Origin: Gemmatimonadota bacterium
Lineage (GTDB): Bacteria; Gemmatimonadota; Gemmatimonadetes; Longimicrobiales; Gaopeijiaceae
Reading direction: 5' to 3'
Assembly (NCBI GenBank): GCA_022827345.1
Contig: JAJDTB010000050.1
Location: 62,001 to 126,000 of the forward strand
DNA length: 64,000 nucleotides
Shown here: one piece after another, positions 33,144 to 41,333 of the stretch
Position numbering within the stretch: position 1 is the first letter of the stretch
Layout: each line of letters begins with the position of its first letter
Notes under the pieces: model-generated
Database searches by the model: none
Seen by the model: the letters and a program-made list of their open reading frames with translations, nothing else
Told to the model about the DNA's origin: nothing
Position numbers and translations under genes: made by a program

Positions 33144-34748
33144 ATGACCAGACGATACGACGTCATCGTCATCGGCGGCGGCCACAACGGCCTGGTCCAC
33201 GCCGCCTACCTCGCGCGCGCCGGCCTCGACGTGTGCGTGCTGGAGGCTCGCCCGCTCGTCGGCGGCGCCACCGTCACCGAGGAGATCTTCCCCGGCTTCC
33301 AGTACAGCGTGTTTTCGTACGTCGTCAGCCTGATGCGCCCCGATATCATCCGCGAGTTGGATCTGCCCCGCCACGGGCTGGCCATCCTGCCGCTCGAGAG
33401 CACCCTCACCCCCCTGCCGGACGGCGACCGCCTCTACCGCGACGCCGACCACCACCGCACCTGGCGCGAGATCGCCCGCTTCTCGATCCGCGACGCCGAA
33501 GCCTACGACGACTACGGCCGCTCGCTCTTCTACATGGCGCGGGCCGTGAAATACCTGCTCGACATCGTCCCCCCCGACCCCGCCCGCCTCGCTCCCGGCG
33601 ACATCTCCGGCATGCTCCGCCTGGGGCGCCATTTCCTGGGCCTCGAGCCCGACCAGCTCCATCTCCTCGCCAAGCTGATGACCATGAGCTCGGCCGACTT
33701 CCTCGAGGAGTGGTTCGAGACCGATGTACTCAAGGCCACGCTGTCGGCGAGCGGGATCATCGGCACCTTCCTCGGGCCGCGCTCGCCGGGGACCGCGTAC
33801 GTGCTGCTTCACCACTACATGGGCGAGATCGACGGACACTTCCGGGCGTGGGGCTTCGCGAAGGGCGGCACCGGAGCCGTGGCGCGGGCGATCGCGTCCG
33901 CCGCGCGCGAGGCGGGGGCCGAGATCCGCACGGACGCGCCGGTCGCACGGGTGCTGGTACAGAACGGGCGGACGACCGGGGTGGCCCTCGCCAACGGGGA
34001 CGAACTGCGCGCGAAGGTGGTCTCGTCCAGCCTCGACCCGCGCCGCACCTTCCTCGATCTGGTTGACGAGGGCGAACTTCCCGACGAGGTGGTGCAAGGC
34101 GTGCGCGGTTACCGCTTCCGCGGCTCCTCCGGCAAGGTCAACCTGGCGCTCGACGCGGCCCCGGACTTCAGCTGCATGCCCGGCCACGGCCCCCATCTGC
34201 GCGGCGCCGTCTCGATCAGCCCCTCGATCGACTACCTGGAACGCGCCTACGACGACGCCAGGTACGGGGACTTCTCGCGCGAACCCTACATCGACATCGT
34301 CATCCCCTCGGCGATCGATCCGGCGATGGCGCCGCCGGGCAAGCACGTCATGTCGTGCTTCGTCCAGTACGCGCCCTACGAGCTGCGCGAGGGCACCTGG
34401 GACGACAAGCGCGAGGCCTTCGGCGACACCGTGATCGACACGCTGGCCCGCTACGCCCCCAACCTGAAGGACATCATCCTGCACCGTCAGGTGGTCACGC
34501 CGCTCGACATCGAGCGCACCACGGGGCTGTCGCAGGGGAACATCTTCCAGGGCGAGCTGACGCCGTCGCAGCTGTTCTTCCTGCGGCCGGTCGCGGGGTA
34601 TGCGAAGTACCGCACGCCGGTGCGCGGCTACTACCAGTGCGGGTCGGGGACGCACCCGGGCGGGGGGATCATGGGTGCGCCGGGGAAGCTGGCGGCGGGG
34701 GTGGTGATGGGGGACCTGGGGCGGGGGAAGGGGAGGAGGGGGCGGTGA
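33144..34748 (+). CDS. Phytoene-desaturase-like FAD-dependent oxidoreductase (1)
   Basis: 534 residues. The dinucleotide-binding start DVIVIGGGHNGLVHAAYLA at about residues 6-24 is followed by VLEARPLVGGATVTEEIFPG, as in the CrtI/phytoene-desaturase and amine-oxidase superfamily. A C-terminal segment, CGSGTHPGGGIMGAPGKLAA, contacts FAD. Despite the family name, no carotenoid synthesis genes are nearby. Position between GcvT-like and DmdA-like genes suggests oxidation linked to one-carbon transfer. The GTG of the next desaturase-like gene overlaps its stop. The candidate Rex operator sits directly upstream, hinting at control by NADH/NAD. Confidence 0.88.
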   Translation: MTRRYDVIVIGGGHNGLVHAAYLARAGLDVCVLEARPLVGGATVTEEIFPGFQYSVFSYVVSLMRPDIIRELDLPRHGLAILPLESTLTPLPDGDRLYRDADHHRTWREIARFSIRDAEAYDDYGRSLFYMARAVKYLLDIVPPDPARLAPGDISGMLRLGRHFLGLEPDQLHLLAKLMTMSSADFLEEWFETDVLKATLSASGIIGTFLGPRSPGTAYVLLHHYMGEIDGHFRAWGFAKGGTGAVARAIASAAREAGAEIRTDAPVARVLVQNGRTTGVALANGDELRAKVVSSSLDPRRTFLDLVDEGELPDEVVQGVRGYRFRGSSGKVNLALDAAPDFSCMPGHGPHLRGAVSISPSIDYLERAYDDARYGDFSREPYIDIVIPSAIDPAMAPPGKHVMSCFVQYAPYELREGTWDDKREAFGDTVIDTLARYAPNLKDIILHRQVVTPLDIERTTGLSQGNIFQGELTPSQLFFLRPVAGYAKYRTPVRGYYQCGSGTHPGGGIMGAPGKLAAGVVMGDLGRGKGRRGR

Positions 34749-36394
34749 AGAAGTACGACGCGGTTCTCGTCGGCGCCGGCCACAACGCGCTGGCCGCCGC
34801 CTGTGTGCTGGCGCGAAGGGGATGGAAGGTGCTGGTGCTGGAGCGGCGTGGGGTCGTGGGGGGCGTTGCCGCGACCGAAGAGGTCTTCCCGGGATGCCGG
34901 GTGAACGTGGCCGCTCAGGACGCGGGGCTATTCCGGCGCGAGTTGGGCGACGAGTTCGGCCTCGGCGCCCGCGCACTGGAGTGGGTGCATCCCCCCGCCG
35001 TGGCGACCTCGCTCCTCGGCGGCGGAGACAGGCTGACGCTCTGGCGCGACCCCGCCGCCACCCGGGGCGAGATCGCCCGTCACAGCCGGGCCGACGCGTC
35101 CGGATTCCCCGAATGGGCCGACTACCTGGACTCGATGGCGCGCGTCCTGCGAGTCGGCCTCGACCACCCCGCCCCGGCCCTGCACGACCTCACCAGGCGG
35201 GAACGCCTCCGCCTGCTGCGCCCCCTCGCGCAGGCGGCCCGGCTCGGCAGACGCCGCGTGGTCGAACTGCTGCGCGTCCTCCCCCTCCCCGCCCGCGACC
35301 TCCTCGACGACCGGTTCGCCGGCGACGCCCTGAAGGGCATGCTCGCCACCACCGCCCTGCCCGGCGCCAGCCACGGCCCCGGCGCCATGGGCGGCGCCTT
35401 CCGCATGCTGTACCACGCGACCGGCGGCCACGCACACGGATTCCGCTCCTCGGCCTTCCTGAAGGGAGGCGTCGGCGCACTGTCCGAAGCTCTCGCCGCG
35501 GCGGCGCGGGCTCGCGGGGCCGAAATCCGCACCGGGACCGAGGTCGAGCGCATTATCGTGGAGGATGGAGCCGCCACCAAGGTACTGCTCGCCGGCGGCG
35601 AGGAAGTACCTGCCCACTGCGTCGTCTCGGGCGCCGACCCGCGCCGCACCTTCCACGACCTGGTAGGAGCGCCGCAGCTCGGCCCCGAGTTCAACCGCAA
35701 GGTCGCCAACATCCAGATGCGCGGTACGACCGCCATTCTGCACCTCCTTCTCGACGACCTCCCGCCGCTCGACGACGCCGAGCAGCGCCTCGCCGGCCAC
35801 ACGCTGGTCGCCCCCACCCTGGACTACCTCGAACGCGCCAGCGACGCAGCCAAGTACGGTCGCTGCTCGCCCCGCCCGCACCTCGACATCGTCATCCCCA
35901 CCCTGCACGACCCCACCCTCGCCCCACCCGGCCGCCACATCGCGTCGATCCAGATCCGCTACGCCCCCTACCACCTTCGCGCCACCCCCGTCCGCGGTCC
36001 GCACGCCGGACCATCGCCCGGCGGCGACTTCGCGCCGGGCGCCACCCCCCTCGCGGGCGACATCTTCGATGAGCTCCTCGCCCGCACCTGCGACACCCTC
36101 GACGAGTTCCTCCCCGGCACCCGCGACCGCATCCTCGACCACCGCCTCGTCACGCCACTCGACCTCGAGAGCGAATTCGGGCTGACCTGCGGCGACGAAT
36201 ACCATGGCCAGATGGGGCTCGACCAACTCGCCTTCATGCGGCCGGTCGCCGGATGGGCCAGGCATCGGACGCCGGTGGAACGGCTGTTCCTCTGCGGTGC
36301 GGGAACCCATCCCGGCGGCGGCGTCACCTGCATGCCGGGACGCCTCGCCGCCCGCGAGATTCTGCGCGCCCGCCGCCACGCAGCCCGCTCATGA
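34745..36394 (+). CDS. Phytoene-desaturase-like FAD-dependent oxidoreductase (2)
   Basis: 549 residues from GTG 34745, overlapping the stop of its paralogue (GTGA). Same superfamily: AVLVGAGHNALAAACVLARRG then VLERRGVVGGVAATEEVFPG near the N terminus, and CGAGTHPGGGVTCMPGRLAA near the end. Between them are paralogous segments such as SGADPRRTFHDLVG, and LDYLERASDAAKYGRCSPRP like LDYLERAYDDARYG in the first copy. Two side-by-side, coupled copies suggest a heterodimer or two sequential oxidations. It carries an extra proline/glycine-rich insert around residues 415-435 that the first copy lacks. Substrate unknown. Confidence 0.88.
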   Translation: MKKYDAVLVGAGHNALAAACVLARRGWKVLVLERRGVVGGVAATEEVFPGCRVNVAAQDAGLFRRELGDEFGLGARALEWVHPPAVATSLLGGGDRLTLWRDPAATRGEIARHSRADASGFPEWADYLDSMARVLRVGLDHPAPALHDLTRRERLRLLRPLAQAARLGRRRVVELLRVLPLPARDLLDDRFAGDALKGMLATTALPGASHGPGAMGGAFRMLYHATGGHAHGFRSSAFLKGGVGALSEALAAAARARGAEIRTGTEVERIIVEDGAATKVLLAGGEEVPAHCVVSGADPRRTFHDLVGAPQLGPEFNRKVANIQMRGTTAILHLLLDDLPPLDDAEQRLAGHTLVAPTLDYLERASDAAKYGRCSPRPHLDIVIPTLHDPTLAPPGRHIASIQIRYAPYHLRATPVRGPHAGPSPGGDFAPGATPLAGDIFDELLARTCDTLDEFLPGTRDRILDHRLVTPLDLESEFGLTCGDEYHGQMGLDQLAFMRPVAGWARHRTPVERLFLCGAGTHPGGGVTCMPGRLAAREILRARRHAARS

Positions 36395-36425
36395 AACACA
36401 TCCACCTCCACCCCGGAGACACCCG

Positions 36426-37574
36426 ATGACCCAGACCTTCGACATGGCCCTCATCCAGCGCGGCGCCCGCCTCCGCCGTTCGCCGTACTTCGACGCCACT
36501 CTGCGCGCCGGCTGCCGGAGCTATACCGTCTACAACCACATGTTCCTCCCCACCCGCTACGACGACCTCCACACCGAGTACGAGAAGCTGCTGACCGGCG
36601 TCACGGTCTGGGACGTGAGCGTCGAGCGGCAGGTCGAAATCACCGGGCGGGACGCCTTCGAATTCACCAACCTGCTCACCCCCCGCGACCTCTCGAAGTG
36701 CGCGGTCGGACAGGGGAAGTACGTGCTGATCGGCGCTGACGACGGCGGCATCGTGAACGATCCCGTGCTGCTGCGACTCGGCGAGAATCACTTCTGGCTC
36801 GCCCTCGCGGACAGCGACGTGCTCCTCTACGCGAAGGGCGTCGCGCTCAACTCCGGGCTCGACGTCGACATCTGCGAGCCGGACGTATCGCCCATGCAGG
36901 TGCAGGGCCCGAAGTCGAAGGAGGTCGTGCGGCGGCTCTTCGGGGACGATGTCCTGAAGCTGCGCTACTACTGGTTCCTGGAGACCGACCTGGACGGCAT
37001 CCCGGTGGTGGTGACGCGCACCGGGTGGAGCGGCGAGGTCGGCTACGAGATCTACCCGCGCGACGGCAGCCGCGGCGTCGAACTCTGGGATCGCGTGATG
37101 GACGCGGGACGCGACCTGGGCATCACGCCCACGGGGCCGTCGGACATTCGCCGCGTCGAGGCAGGGATCCTGAACTACGGCATCGACATGACGCTCGACA
37201 CGAACCCATACGAGGTCGGGCTGGGCTGGCAGGTCGACCACGACCAGGAGGGCGACTTCATCGGGCGCGAGGCGCTGGCCCGGATCGCGGCGCAAGGGCC
37301 GAAGCGGAAGCTGGCCGGTGTCGAGATCGCGGGCGACCCGCTCGACCTGAACATGACGCGGTGGCCGGTGCACCAGGGTGGAAGGGTGATCGGCTTCGTG
37401 AGTTCGGCGGTGTACTCGCCCCGTCTCGACCGGAACATCGGTTACGCCATGGTGCCGACCGGCGTCGCGGAGCTGGGAACGCGGCTGAGCGTGACGACGC
37501 CCGAGGGCGAGCGCGGGGCGGTGGTGGTGCCGCGCCCCTTCGTCGATCCAGGAAAGGAGATTCCGAAGTCGTAG
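36426..37574 (+). CDS. DmdA-like GcvT-family demethylase
   Basis: 382 residues from ATG 36426. The opening residues GARLRRSPYFDATLRAGCRS and YTVYNHMFLPTRYDD resemble dimethylsulfoniopropionate demethylase DmdA and its relatives more than glycine-cleavage GcvT. The T-protein fold continues with VWDVSVERQVEITGRDAFEF, TRTGWSGEVGYEIYP and PSDIRRVEAGILNYGIDM. These enzymes move a methyl group from a sulfonium or amine compound to tetrahydrofolate. True DmdA function cannot be claimed: the subfamily includes unrelated demethylases. It follows the twin desaturase-like genes by 31 bp in what looks like one operon with the GcvT-like gene at 31884. Confidence 0.8.
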   Translation: MTQTFDMALIQRGARLRRSPYFDATLRAGCRSYTVYNHMFLPTRYDDLHTEYEKLLTGVTVWDVSVERQVEITGRDAFEFTNLLTPRDLSKCAVGQGKYVLIGADDGGIVNDPVLLRLGENHFWLALADSDVLLYAKGVALNSGLDVDICEPDVSPMQVQGPKSKEVVRRLFGDDVLKLRYYWFLETDLDGIPVVVTRTGWSGEVGYEIYPRDGSRGVELWDRVMDAGRDLGITPTGPSDIRRVEAGILNYGIDMTLDTNPYEVGLGWQVDHDQEGDFIGREALARIAAQGPKRKLAGVEIAGDPLDLNMTRWPVHQGGRVIGFVSSAVYSPRLDRNIGYAMVPTGVAELGTRLSVTTPEGERGAVVVPRPFVDPGKEIPKS

Positions 37575-37680
37575 TCGGGGCGCGGGGCCGCGACGCCCGG
37601 CGGAACTGGTCGCGGTCCCGACGAATCTTGTAGCTTTGGACCGCCTACCAAAGCAAACCTCAAGCGAACGGAACGCAGAC

Positions 37681-38334
37681 ATGGCAATGGAGGTCAGCTG
37701 GAACCGGGATTCCGGTGTCCTGATCGCAACACTCGCCGGCCGGATCGACAGCGCGAACAGCATGGATTGCCACGAGGCGCTGAAATCGGGCATTGGTCCG
37801 GACGACGAATCCCTGCTCCTGGACATGGGAGGGATCACCTTCCTCAGCAGTGCAGGCCTCCGCGTCCTGCTCATGCTTGCCAGGAAGTTCACCGGCCCCG
37901 CGAAGGCCTTCGCACTCTGTGCACTCGAGGATCACATCAATGAAGTGATCACGGTCAGCGGCTTCAGCCAGATCATCCAGGTCCACGGCTCCCAGGCGGA
38001 GGCGGTCAGCGCGATGGGCGGCACGGCCGCCCCCGCGACGGAAGAAGCCGAAGACGCTCCGCGGCCGACCTCGCCGCCAGCGCTGCGCGACCCGCTCGAC
38101 ATGGCGGTGATCGGCGACAACATCACGGACGTGGCCAACTACGCCATCGAGAAGTACGAGTTCGTGAACCCGCAGCTCGCCGAGAATGTCCGGTCGGAGG
38201 CGGTCTCCGCGATATCCGGCCTACTGTGGACGGAGGTCGAGCGCGCCATAGAGTTGCGGAAGCAGACACGCGCAAGGTTGTTCCAGGCGGCCGAGGCCAA
38301 GCTCGAGGAGGTGGTCGCCCAGCACGGGGGCTAG
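37681..38334 (+). CDS. STAS-domain protein with extra C-terminal domain (2)
   Basis: 217 residues from ATG 37681, chosen because MAMEVSWNRDSGVLIATLAG aligns end to end with the paralogue at 28113 ([20 protein letters not shown]). The STAS region includes [20 protein letters not shown] with serines 56-57. A proline/alanine linker (about residues 115-140) separates it from the C-terminal domain, which repeats the paralogue's pattern: DNITDVANYAIEKYEFVNPQ, a LLW motif and a basic helix ELRKQTRARLFQAAEAKLEE. The linker is longer here than in copy 1. Its stop overlaps the stop of the convergent epimerase gene by 4 bp. Role in partner-switching regulation is inferred. Confidence 0.85.
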   Translation: MAMEVSWNRDSGVLIATLAGRIDSANSMDCHEALKSGIGPDDESLLLDMGGITFLSSAGLRVLLMLARKFTGPAKAFALCALEDHINEVITVSGFSQIIQVHGSQAEAVSAMGGTAAPATEEAEDAPRPTSPPALRDPLDMAVIGDNITDVANYAIEKYEFVNPQLAENVRSEAVSAISGLLWTEVERAIELRKQTRARLFQAAEAKLEEVVAQHGG

Positions 38335-39404
38335 TGTCCCGCCCAGCGAACCTCACCGTCCTCCAGCAGTTGCTGGAAGTGTTCCACGACCGATACCGCG
38401 GCTGGCCGGAAGGTCAGGCCGAGAGCGGCCTGCGCCCGCGAGTTGTCGAAGCGGAGCGGAAAGCCGAGGTTGCGCCTGGCGACGGCCAGCGGTATGCCCC
38501 TTCGAGGTGCCAGCATAAGAGCAACGGATCGGGAGACGGTATTGCGGGGCAGCGGGAGCGCGTCGCCGAAGTGACGCCGCAGCACGCCGGCGATTTCGAT
38601 CACGCTCAGCGTCTCGCTCACCAGGATGTGACGCCCGCTCGCCCCCGGAGTGAGGCCCGCGCGCAGATGGGCATCCGCGACATCGCGCACGTCGACGATG
38701 GCGAATTCGAGCTCGGGGGCGCCGAAGCGGTAGTAGCCGCTCCCGAAGTCCCGCATCACCAGGACTCCCTCCGCCTTCGTGTGGGGACTCAGGGACGGGC
38801 CGAGGACGAGTCCCGGATTCACGACCACCAGGTCCCACCGGTCCTGGTCGGCCGCCAGCTTCCACGCCAGCCGCTCCGATAGCGTCTTGGAGCAGGAATA
38901 GGGCTGATGGCTCTCGCTGCTGGTCGTGTTCCAGTGGCGCTCGTCGAACCGATCCTCCGGGATGTCCCGCAGGTCCGCGGCGTCGCCGTAGACCGCCACG
39001 ATGCTTGAGGTGAGGACGACGCGGCGCACCGACGGGGTCCGGTTGGCCGCCTCGAGCACGGTGCGCGTGCCCTCGGTGGCCGGCTCGATCAGGTCCCGCA
39101 CCGGGTCGTCGACCCCGCGCACGATGAGCGGCGAGGCTGTGTGGAAGACCAGGTCGCAACCCGACATCGCCTGGTCGAAGCTGCCCCGGTCCAGCAGGTC
39201 GGCCCGAAAGAGGGACAGGGTGCCGGGACTGCCCTGCGCGATCGCCTCGAGGTGCGCGGTTTTCGTCTCGTCAAGGGGATCGCGAACCGTGGCATGCACC
39301 CGAAAGCCGTCGTCGAGCAGCCTCTTCACCAGCCAGGACGCGACATAGCCGTTGCCGCCGGTGACCAGGACGGGTCCTGGAGCACCCAGCACTCGATCGG
39401 GCAT
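38331..39404 (-). CDS. NAD(P)-dependent epimerase/dihydroflavonol-4-reductase-like protein
   Basis: 357 residues from ATG 39404; the frame extends to 39485 but this start directly precedes the Rossmann motif PVLVTGGNGYVASWLVKRLL. Extended short-chain dehydrogenase features: FRVHATVRDPLDETKTAHLE, VFHTASPL, TSSIVAVYGDA, and the active-site Tyr-Lys in PYSCSKTLSE (YxxxK). The pattern suits the dihydroflavonol-reductase/aldehyde-reductase group, which reduce ketones or aldehydes with NADPH. It is transcribed alone: the STAS gene converges on it and the permease gene diverges from it. Substrate unknown. Confidence 0.9.
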   Translation of the reverse strand: MPDRVLGAPGPVLVTGGNGYVASWLVKRLLDDGFRVHATVRDPLDETKTAHLEAIAQGSPGTLSLFRADLLDRGSFDQAMSGCDLVFHTASPLIVRGVDDPVRDLIEPATEGTRTVLEAANRTPSVRRVVLTSSIVAVYGDAADLRDIPEDRFDERHWNTTSSESHQPYSCSKTLSERLAWKLAADQDRWDLVVVNPGLVLGPSLSPHTKAEGVLVMRDFGSGYYRFGAPELEFAIVDVRDVADAHLRAGLTPGASGRHILVSETLSVIEIAGVLRRHFGDALPLPRNTVSRSVALMLAPRRGIPLAVARRNLGFPLRFDNSRAQAALGLTFRPAAVSVVEHFQQLLEDGEVRWAGH

Positions 39405-39533
39405 GTTCTCTCCCCGTTGCGGACGCTTGCCATCGGGCGTCCTGAACCTATCATGACGGCCGCGAATATTGCGCGTTCGGGCCAACAGGCCGTTCTTTCC
39501 TACGGCTCCGCATACTGAATGGAGGCGCCCCCC

Positions 39534-41276
39534 ATGGCTGCCCCGCCCACACCAGGTCGGAATCTGCGGTTTGCCGCGAATGAGCGGCCGCCGAATCCGT
39601 TCTCGCTCGTCATCGGGTCGCAGGCCGCGATCCTGGTGTGTCTGCCCCTGGTCGTGGTCACGACCATCGTCGCCCGCGCGGCCGATCAGAGCGACGCCTA
39701 TCTGTCCTGGTCGATCTTCGCGAGCATGGTGATCGGCGGCATCCTCACGATCGTCCAGGCGAAGAGGATCGGGGGGCTGGGCGCCGGCAGCCTGACGGTG
39801 ATGGGCGCGTCCGGAGCCTCGATCGGGGTTTCGGCGCTCGCCCTCGCCGCTGGCGGCCCTCCGCTGCTCGCGACGCTGGTCGTGGCGGCCGCGCTCTGCC
39901 AGTTCATCCTTGCCTCCCGACTGGCGCTCCTGCGGAGGATCATCACGCCGGTCGTGTCCGGTACGCTCACCGCTCTCGTGTCGGTGACGGTCATGCCCCT
40001 GGCATTCGCCATGCTCACGCGGGTCCCCGACGGCGCTCCGCCCGCTGCCGCTCCCACCATCGCCGTCATCACATTCCTGTTGGTGGTCATCCTGATGCTC
40101 CGCGGCCCCCGTTTCGTACGGGCGTGGACTCCGGTCCTCGGGATGGGCGCGGGGTGCATTGCCGCCGCATTCTTCGGGATTCTCGATTTCGGGCCTGTCG
40201 CGAACGCGCGCTGGATCGGCGTGCCGGCCCCGGCGACCGCGGGTTTCGATCTGGGTTTCGGATCGAGCTTCTGGGTGCTCCTGCCCGGCTTCCTTTTTGT
40301 CACATTCGTGATCACGGTCAGGCAGGTCAGTGATACCGTCCGCATGCAGCGCCTGTCACGGCGCCAACCCAGGGCCATCGACTTCCGCAGGGTCCAGGGC
40401 GGCGTCGCGGCTTGCGGCGCCGGGACGCTGCTGTCGGGGTTCGCGGGCGTGCTTCCCCCCTGGCCCTACGCGGCCGGGATCGCAATGGCCACCGGTGCCG
40501 GCGTGGCCGCCAGGAGGATCGGGATCTTCATCGGCGCCTTCTTCATCGCGTTCGCCTTCGTTCCCAAGATCACCGCGCTGATTCTGGCGATCCCGCTGCC
40601 GGTGATCGGCGCGTACATCATGGTGGTCTTCGGGCTCATCTTTGCGCAGGGCATGCGCGTCATCTTCCAGGAGAGCATCGGACGCCAGCACGCGCTGGTC
40701 GCGGGGCTCTCGTTCTGGATAGGGATCGGAATCCAGTTCCAGGCGATCTTCCCCGGCCACCTGGGGACGCCGACCGCCCGCATGCTCGCCAACGGCCTCA
40801 CAGCCGGCGGACTGTCGATTCTGCTCCTCAGCCTGTTCATGCAGCTGACCGGGCCGCGCCGCCACAAGACCGAGGTGGGGTTGAGTGCCGAGGAACTTCC
40901 CGAACTCGACAGGTTCCTCCTGGGGTTTGCATCGCGGTACAAATGGGGCGTCAAAGCCAGGGAACGCCTCCGGGCGGCGTCTGAAGAAGCGTTGTTGAGC
41001 CTCTTGCGACAGGAAGAGGACGAATACGCGCCGGCATCCCGGGGACGCCGGCTGCGGGTTGTGGCCGAGAACGGGCCGAGCGGTGCCCTGCTGGAGTTCA
41101 CCGCGGCCGCGCACACGGACAATCTTGAAGACGAAATCGTGCTCCTTGGAGGCCGTCCCGACCCGACCTCCGACCGTGATCTGTCGCTGTCCCTGCTGCG
41201 GCATCACGCTTCTTCGGTGAAGCATCACCAATACCACAACATCGACATCCTGACGGTGCAGGTGAGCAACGCATGA
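39534..41276 (+). CDS. NCS2-type permease fused to a C-terminal ATPase-like regulatory domain
   Basis: 580 residues from ATG 39534, which has GGAGG 8 nt upstream; ATG 39519 lacks a site. Residues about 20-435 form a multi-helix membrane domain of the xanthine/uracil (NCS2/SLC23) type, with FGLIFAQGMRVIFQ and a family-like GVLPPWPYAAGIAMATGAG stretch. The last 140 residues are soluble: ELDRFLLGFASRYKWGVKAR then ERLRAASEEALLSLL, ending HHQYHNIDILTVQVSNA. That part resembles the N-box of anti-sigma kinases (histidine-kinase-type ATPase domain), suggesting built-in sensing. Identification of the tail is tentative. Nucleobase transport is the family norm. The 40-nt AT-rich repeat starts at its final stop base. 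Confidence 0.8.
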   Translation: MAAPPTPGRNLRFAANERPPNPFSLVIGSQAAILVCLPLVVVTTIVARAADQSDAYLSWSIFASMVIGGILTIVQAKRIGGLGAGSLTVMGASGASIGVSALALAAGGPPLLATLVVAAALCQFILASRLALLRRIITPVVSGTLTALVSVTVMPLAFAMLTRVPDGAPPAAAPTIAVITFLLVVILMLRGPRFVRAWTPVLGMGAGCIAAAFFGILDFGPVANARWIGVPAPATAGFDLGFGSSFWVLLPGFLFVTFVITVRQVSDTVRMQRLSRRQPRAIDFRRVQGGVAACGAGTLLSGFAGVLPPWPYAAGIAMATGAGVAARRIGIFIGAFFIAFAFVPKITALILAIPLPVIGAYIMVVFGLIFAQGMRVIFQESIGRQHALVAGLSFWIGIGIQFQAIFPGHLGTPTARMLANGLTAGGLSILLLSLFMQLTGPRRHKTEVGLSAEELPELDRFLLGFASRYKWGVKARERLRAASEEALLSLLRQEEDEYAPASRGRRLRVVAENGPSGALLEFTAAAHTDNLEDEIVLLGGRPDPTSDRDLSLSLLRHHASSVKHHQYHNIDILTVQVSNA

Positions 41277-41315
41277 ATGTAAAGTAAACACGACATTATG
41301 TAGTGTTTAGATTAC
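41276..41315 (+). repeat. 40-nt AT-rich direct repeat, copy 2
   Basis: The sequence begins AATGTAAAGTAAACACGACA and ends TTATGTAGTGTTTAGATTAC. It matches 24169-24208 at about 34 of 40 positions, same orientation. TAAACAC and GTGTTTA form a perfect 7-bp inverted repeat around an 11-nt centre. It lies between the convergent ends of the permease gene and the TonB receptor gene, where no promoter is expected. Confidence 0.7.
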
Positions 41316-41333
41316 ATATCGCGGTGCCATACG

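Noticed and set aside
33093..34976. A 627-codon minus-strand frame opposite the first desaturase-like gene
   Set aside because: It has no domain, and the opposing frame has clear flavoprotein motifs at both ends. Similar shadows at 17412-19043, 21637-23469, 25248-27149 and 42501-44297 were dropped for the same reason.
33144..36394. A carotenoid biosynthesis cluster based on two phytoene-desaturase-like genes
   Set aside because: No phytoene synthase, cyclase or GGPP synthase lies nearby; the flanking genes are folate-dependent methyl-transfer proteins.
36426..37574. Naming this gene dmdA outright
   Set aside because: Opening residues resemble DmdA, but GcvT-fold demethylases are diverse and no DMSP-specific partner genes are visible.
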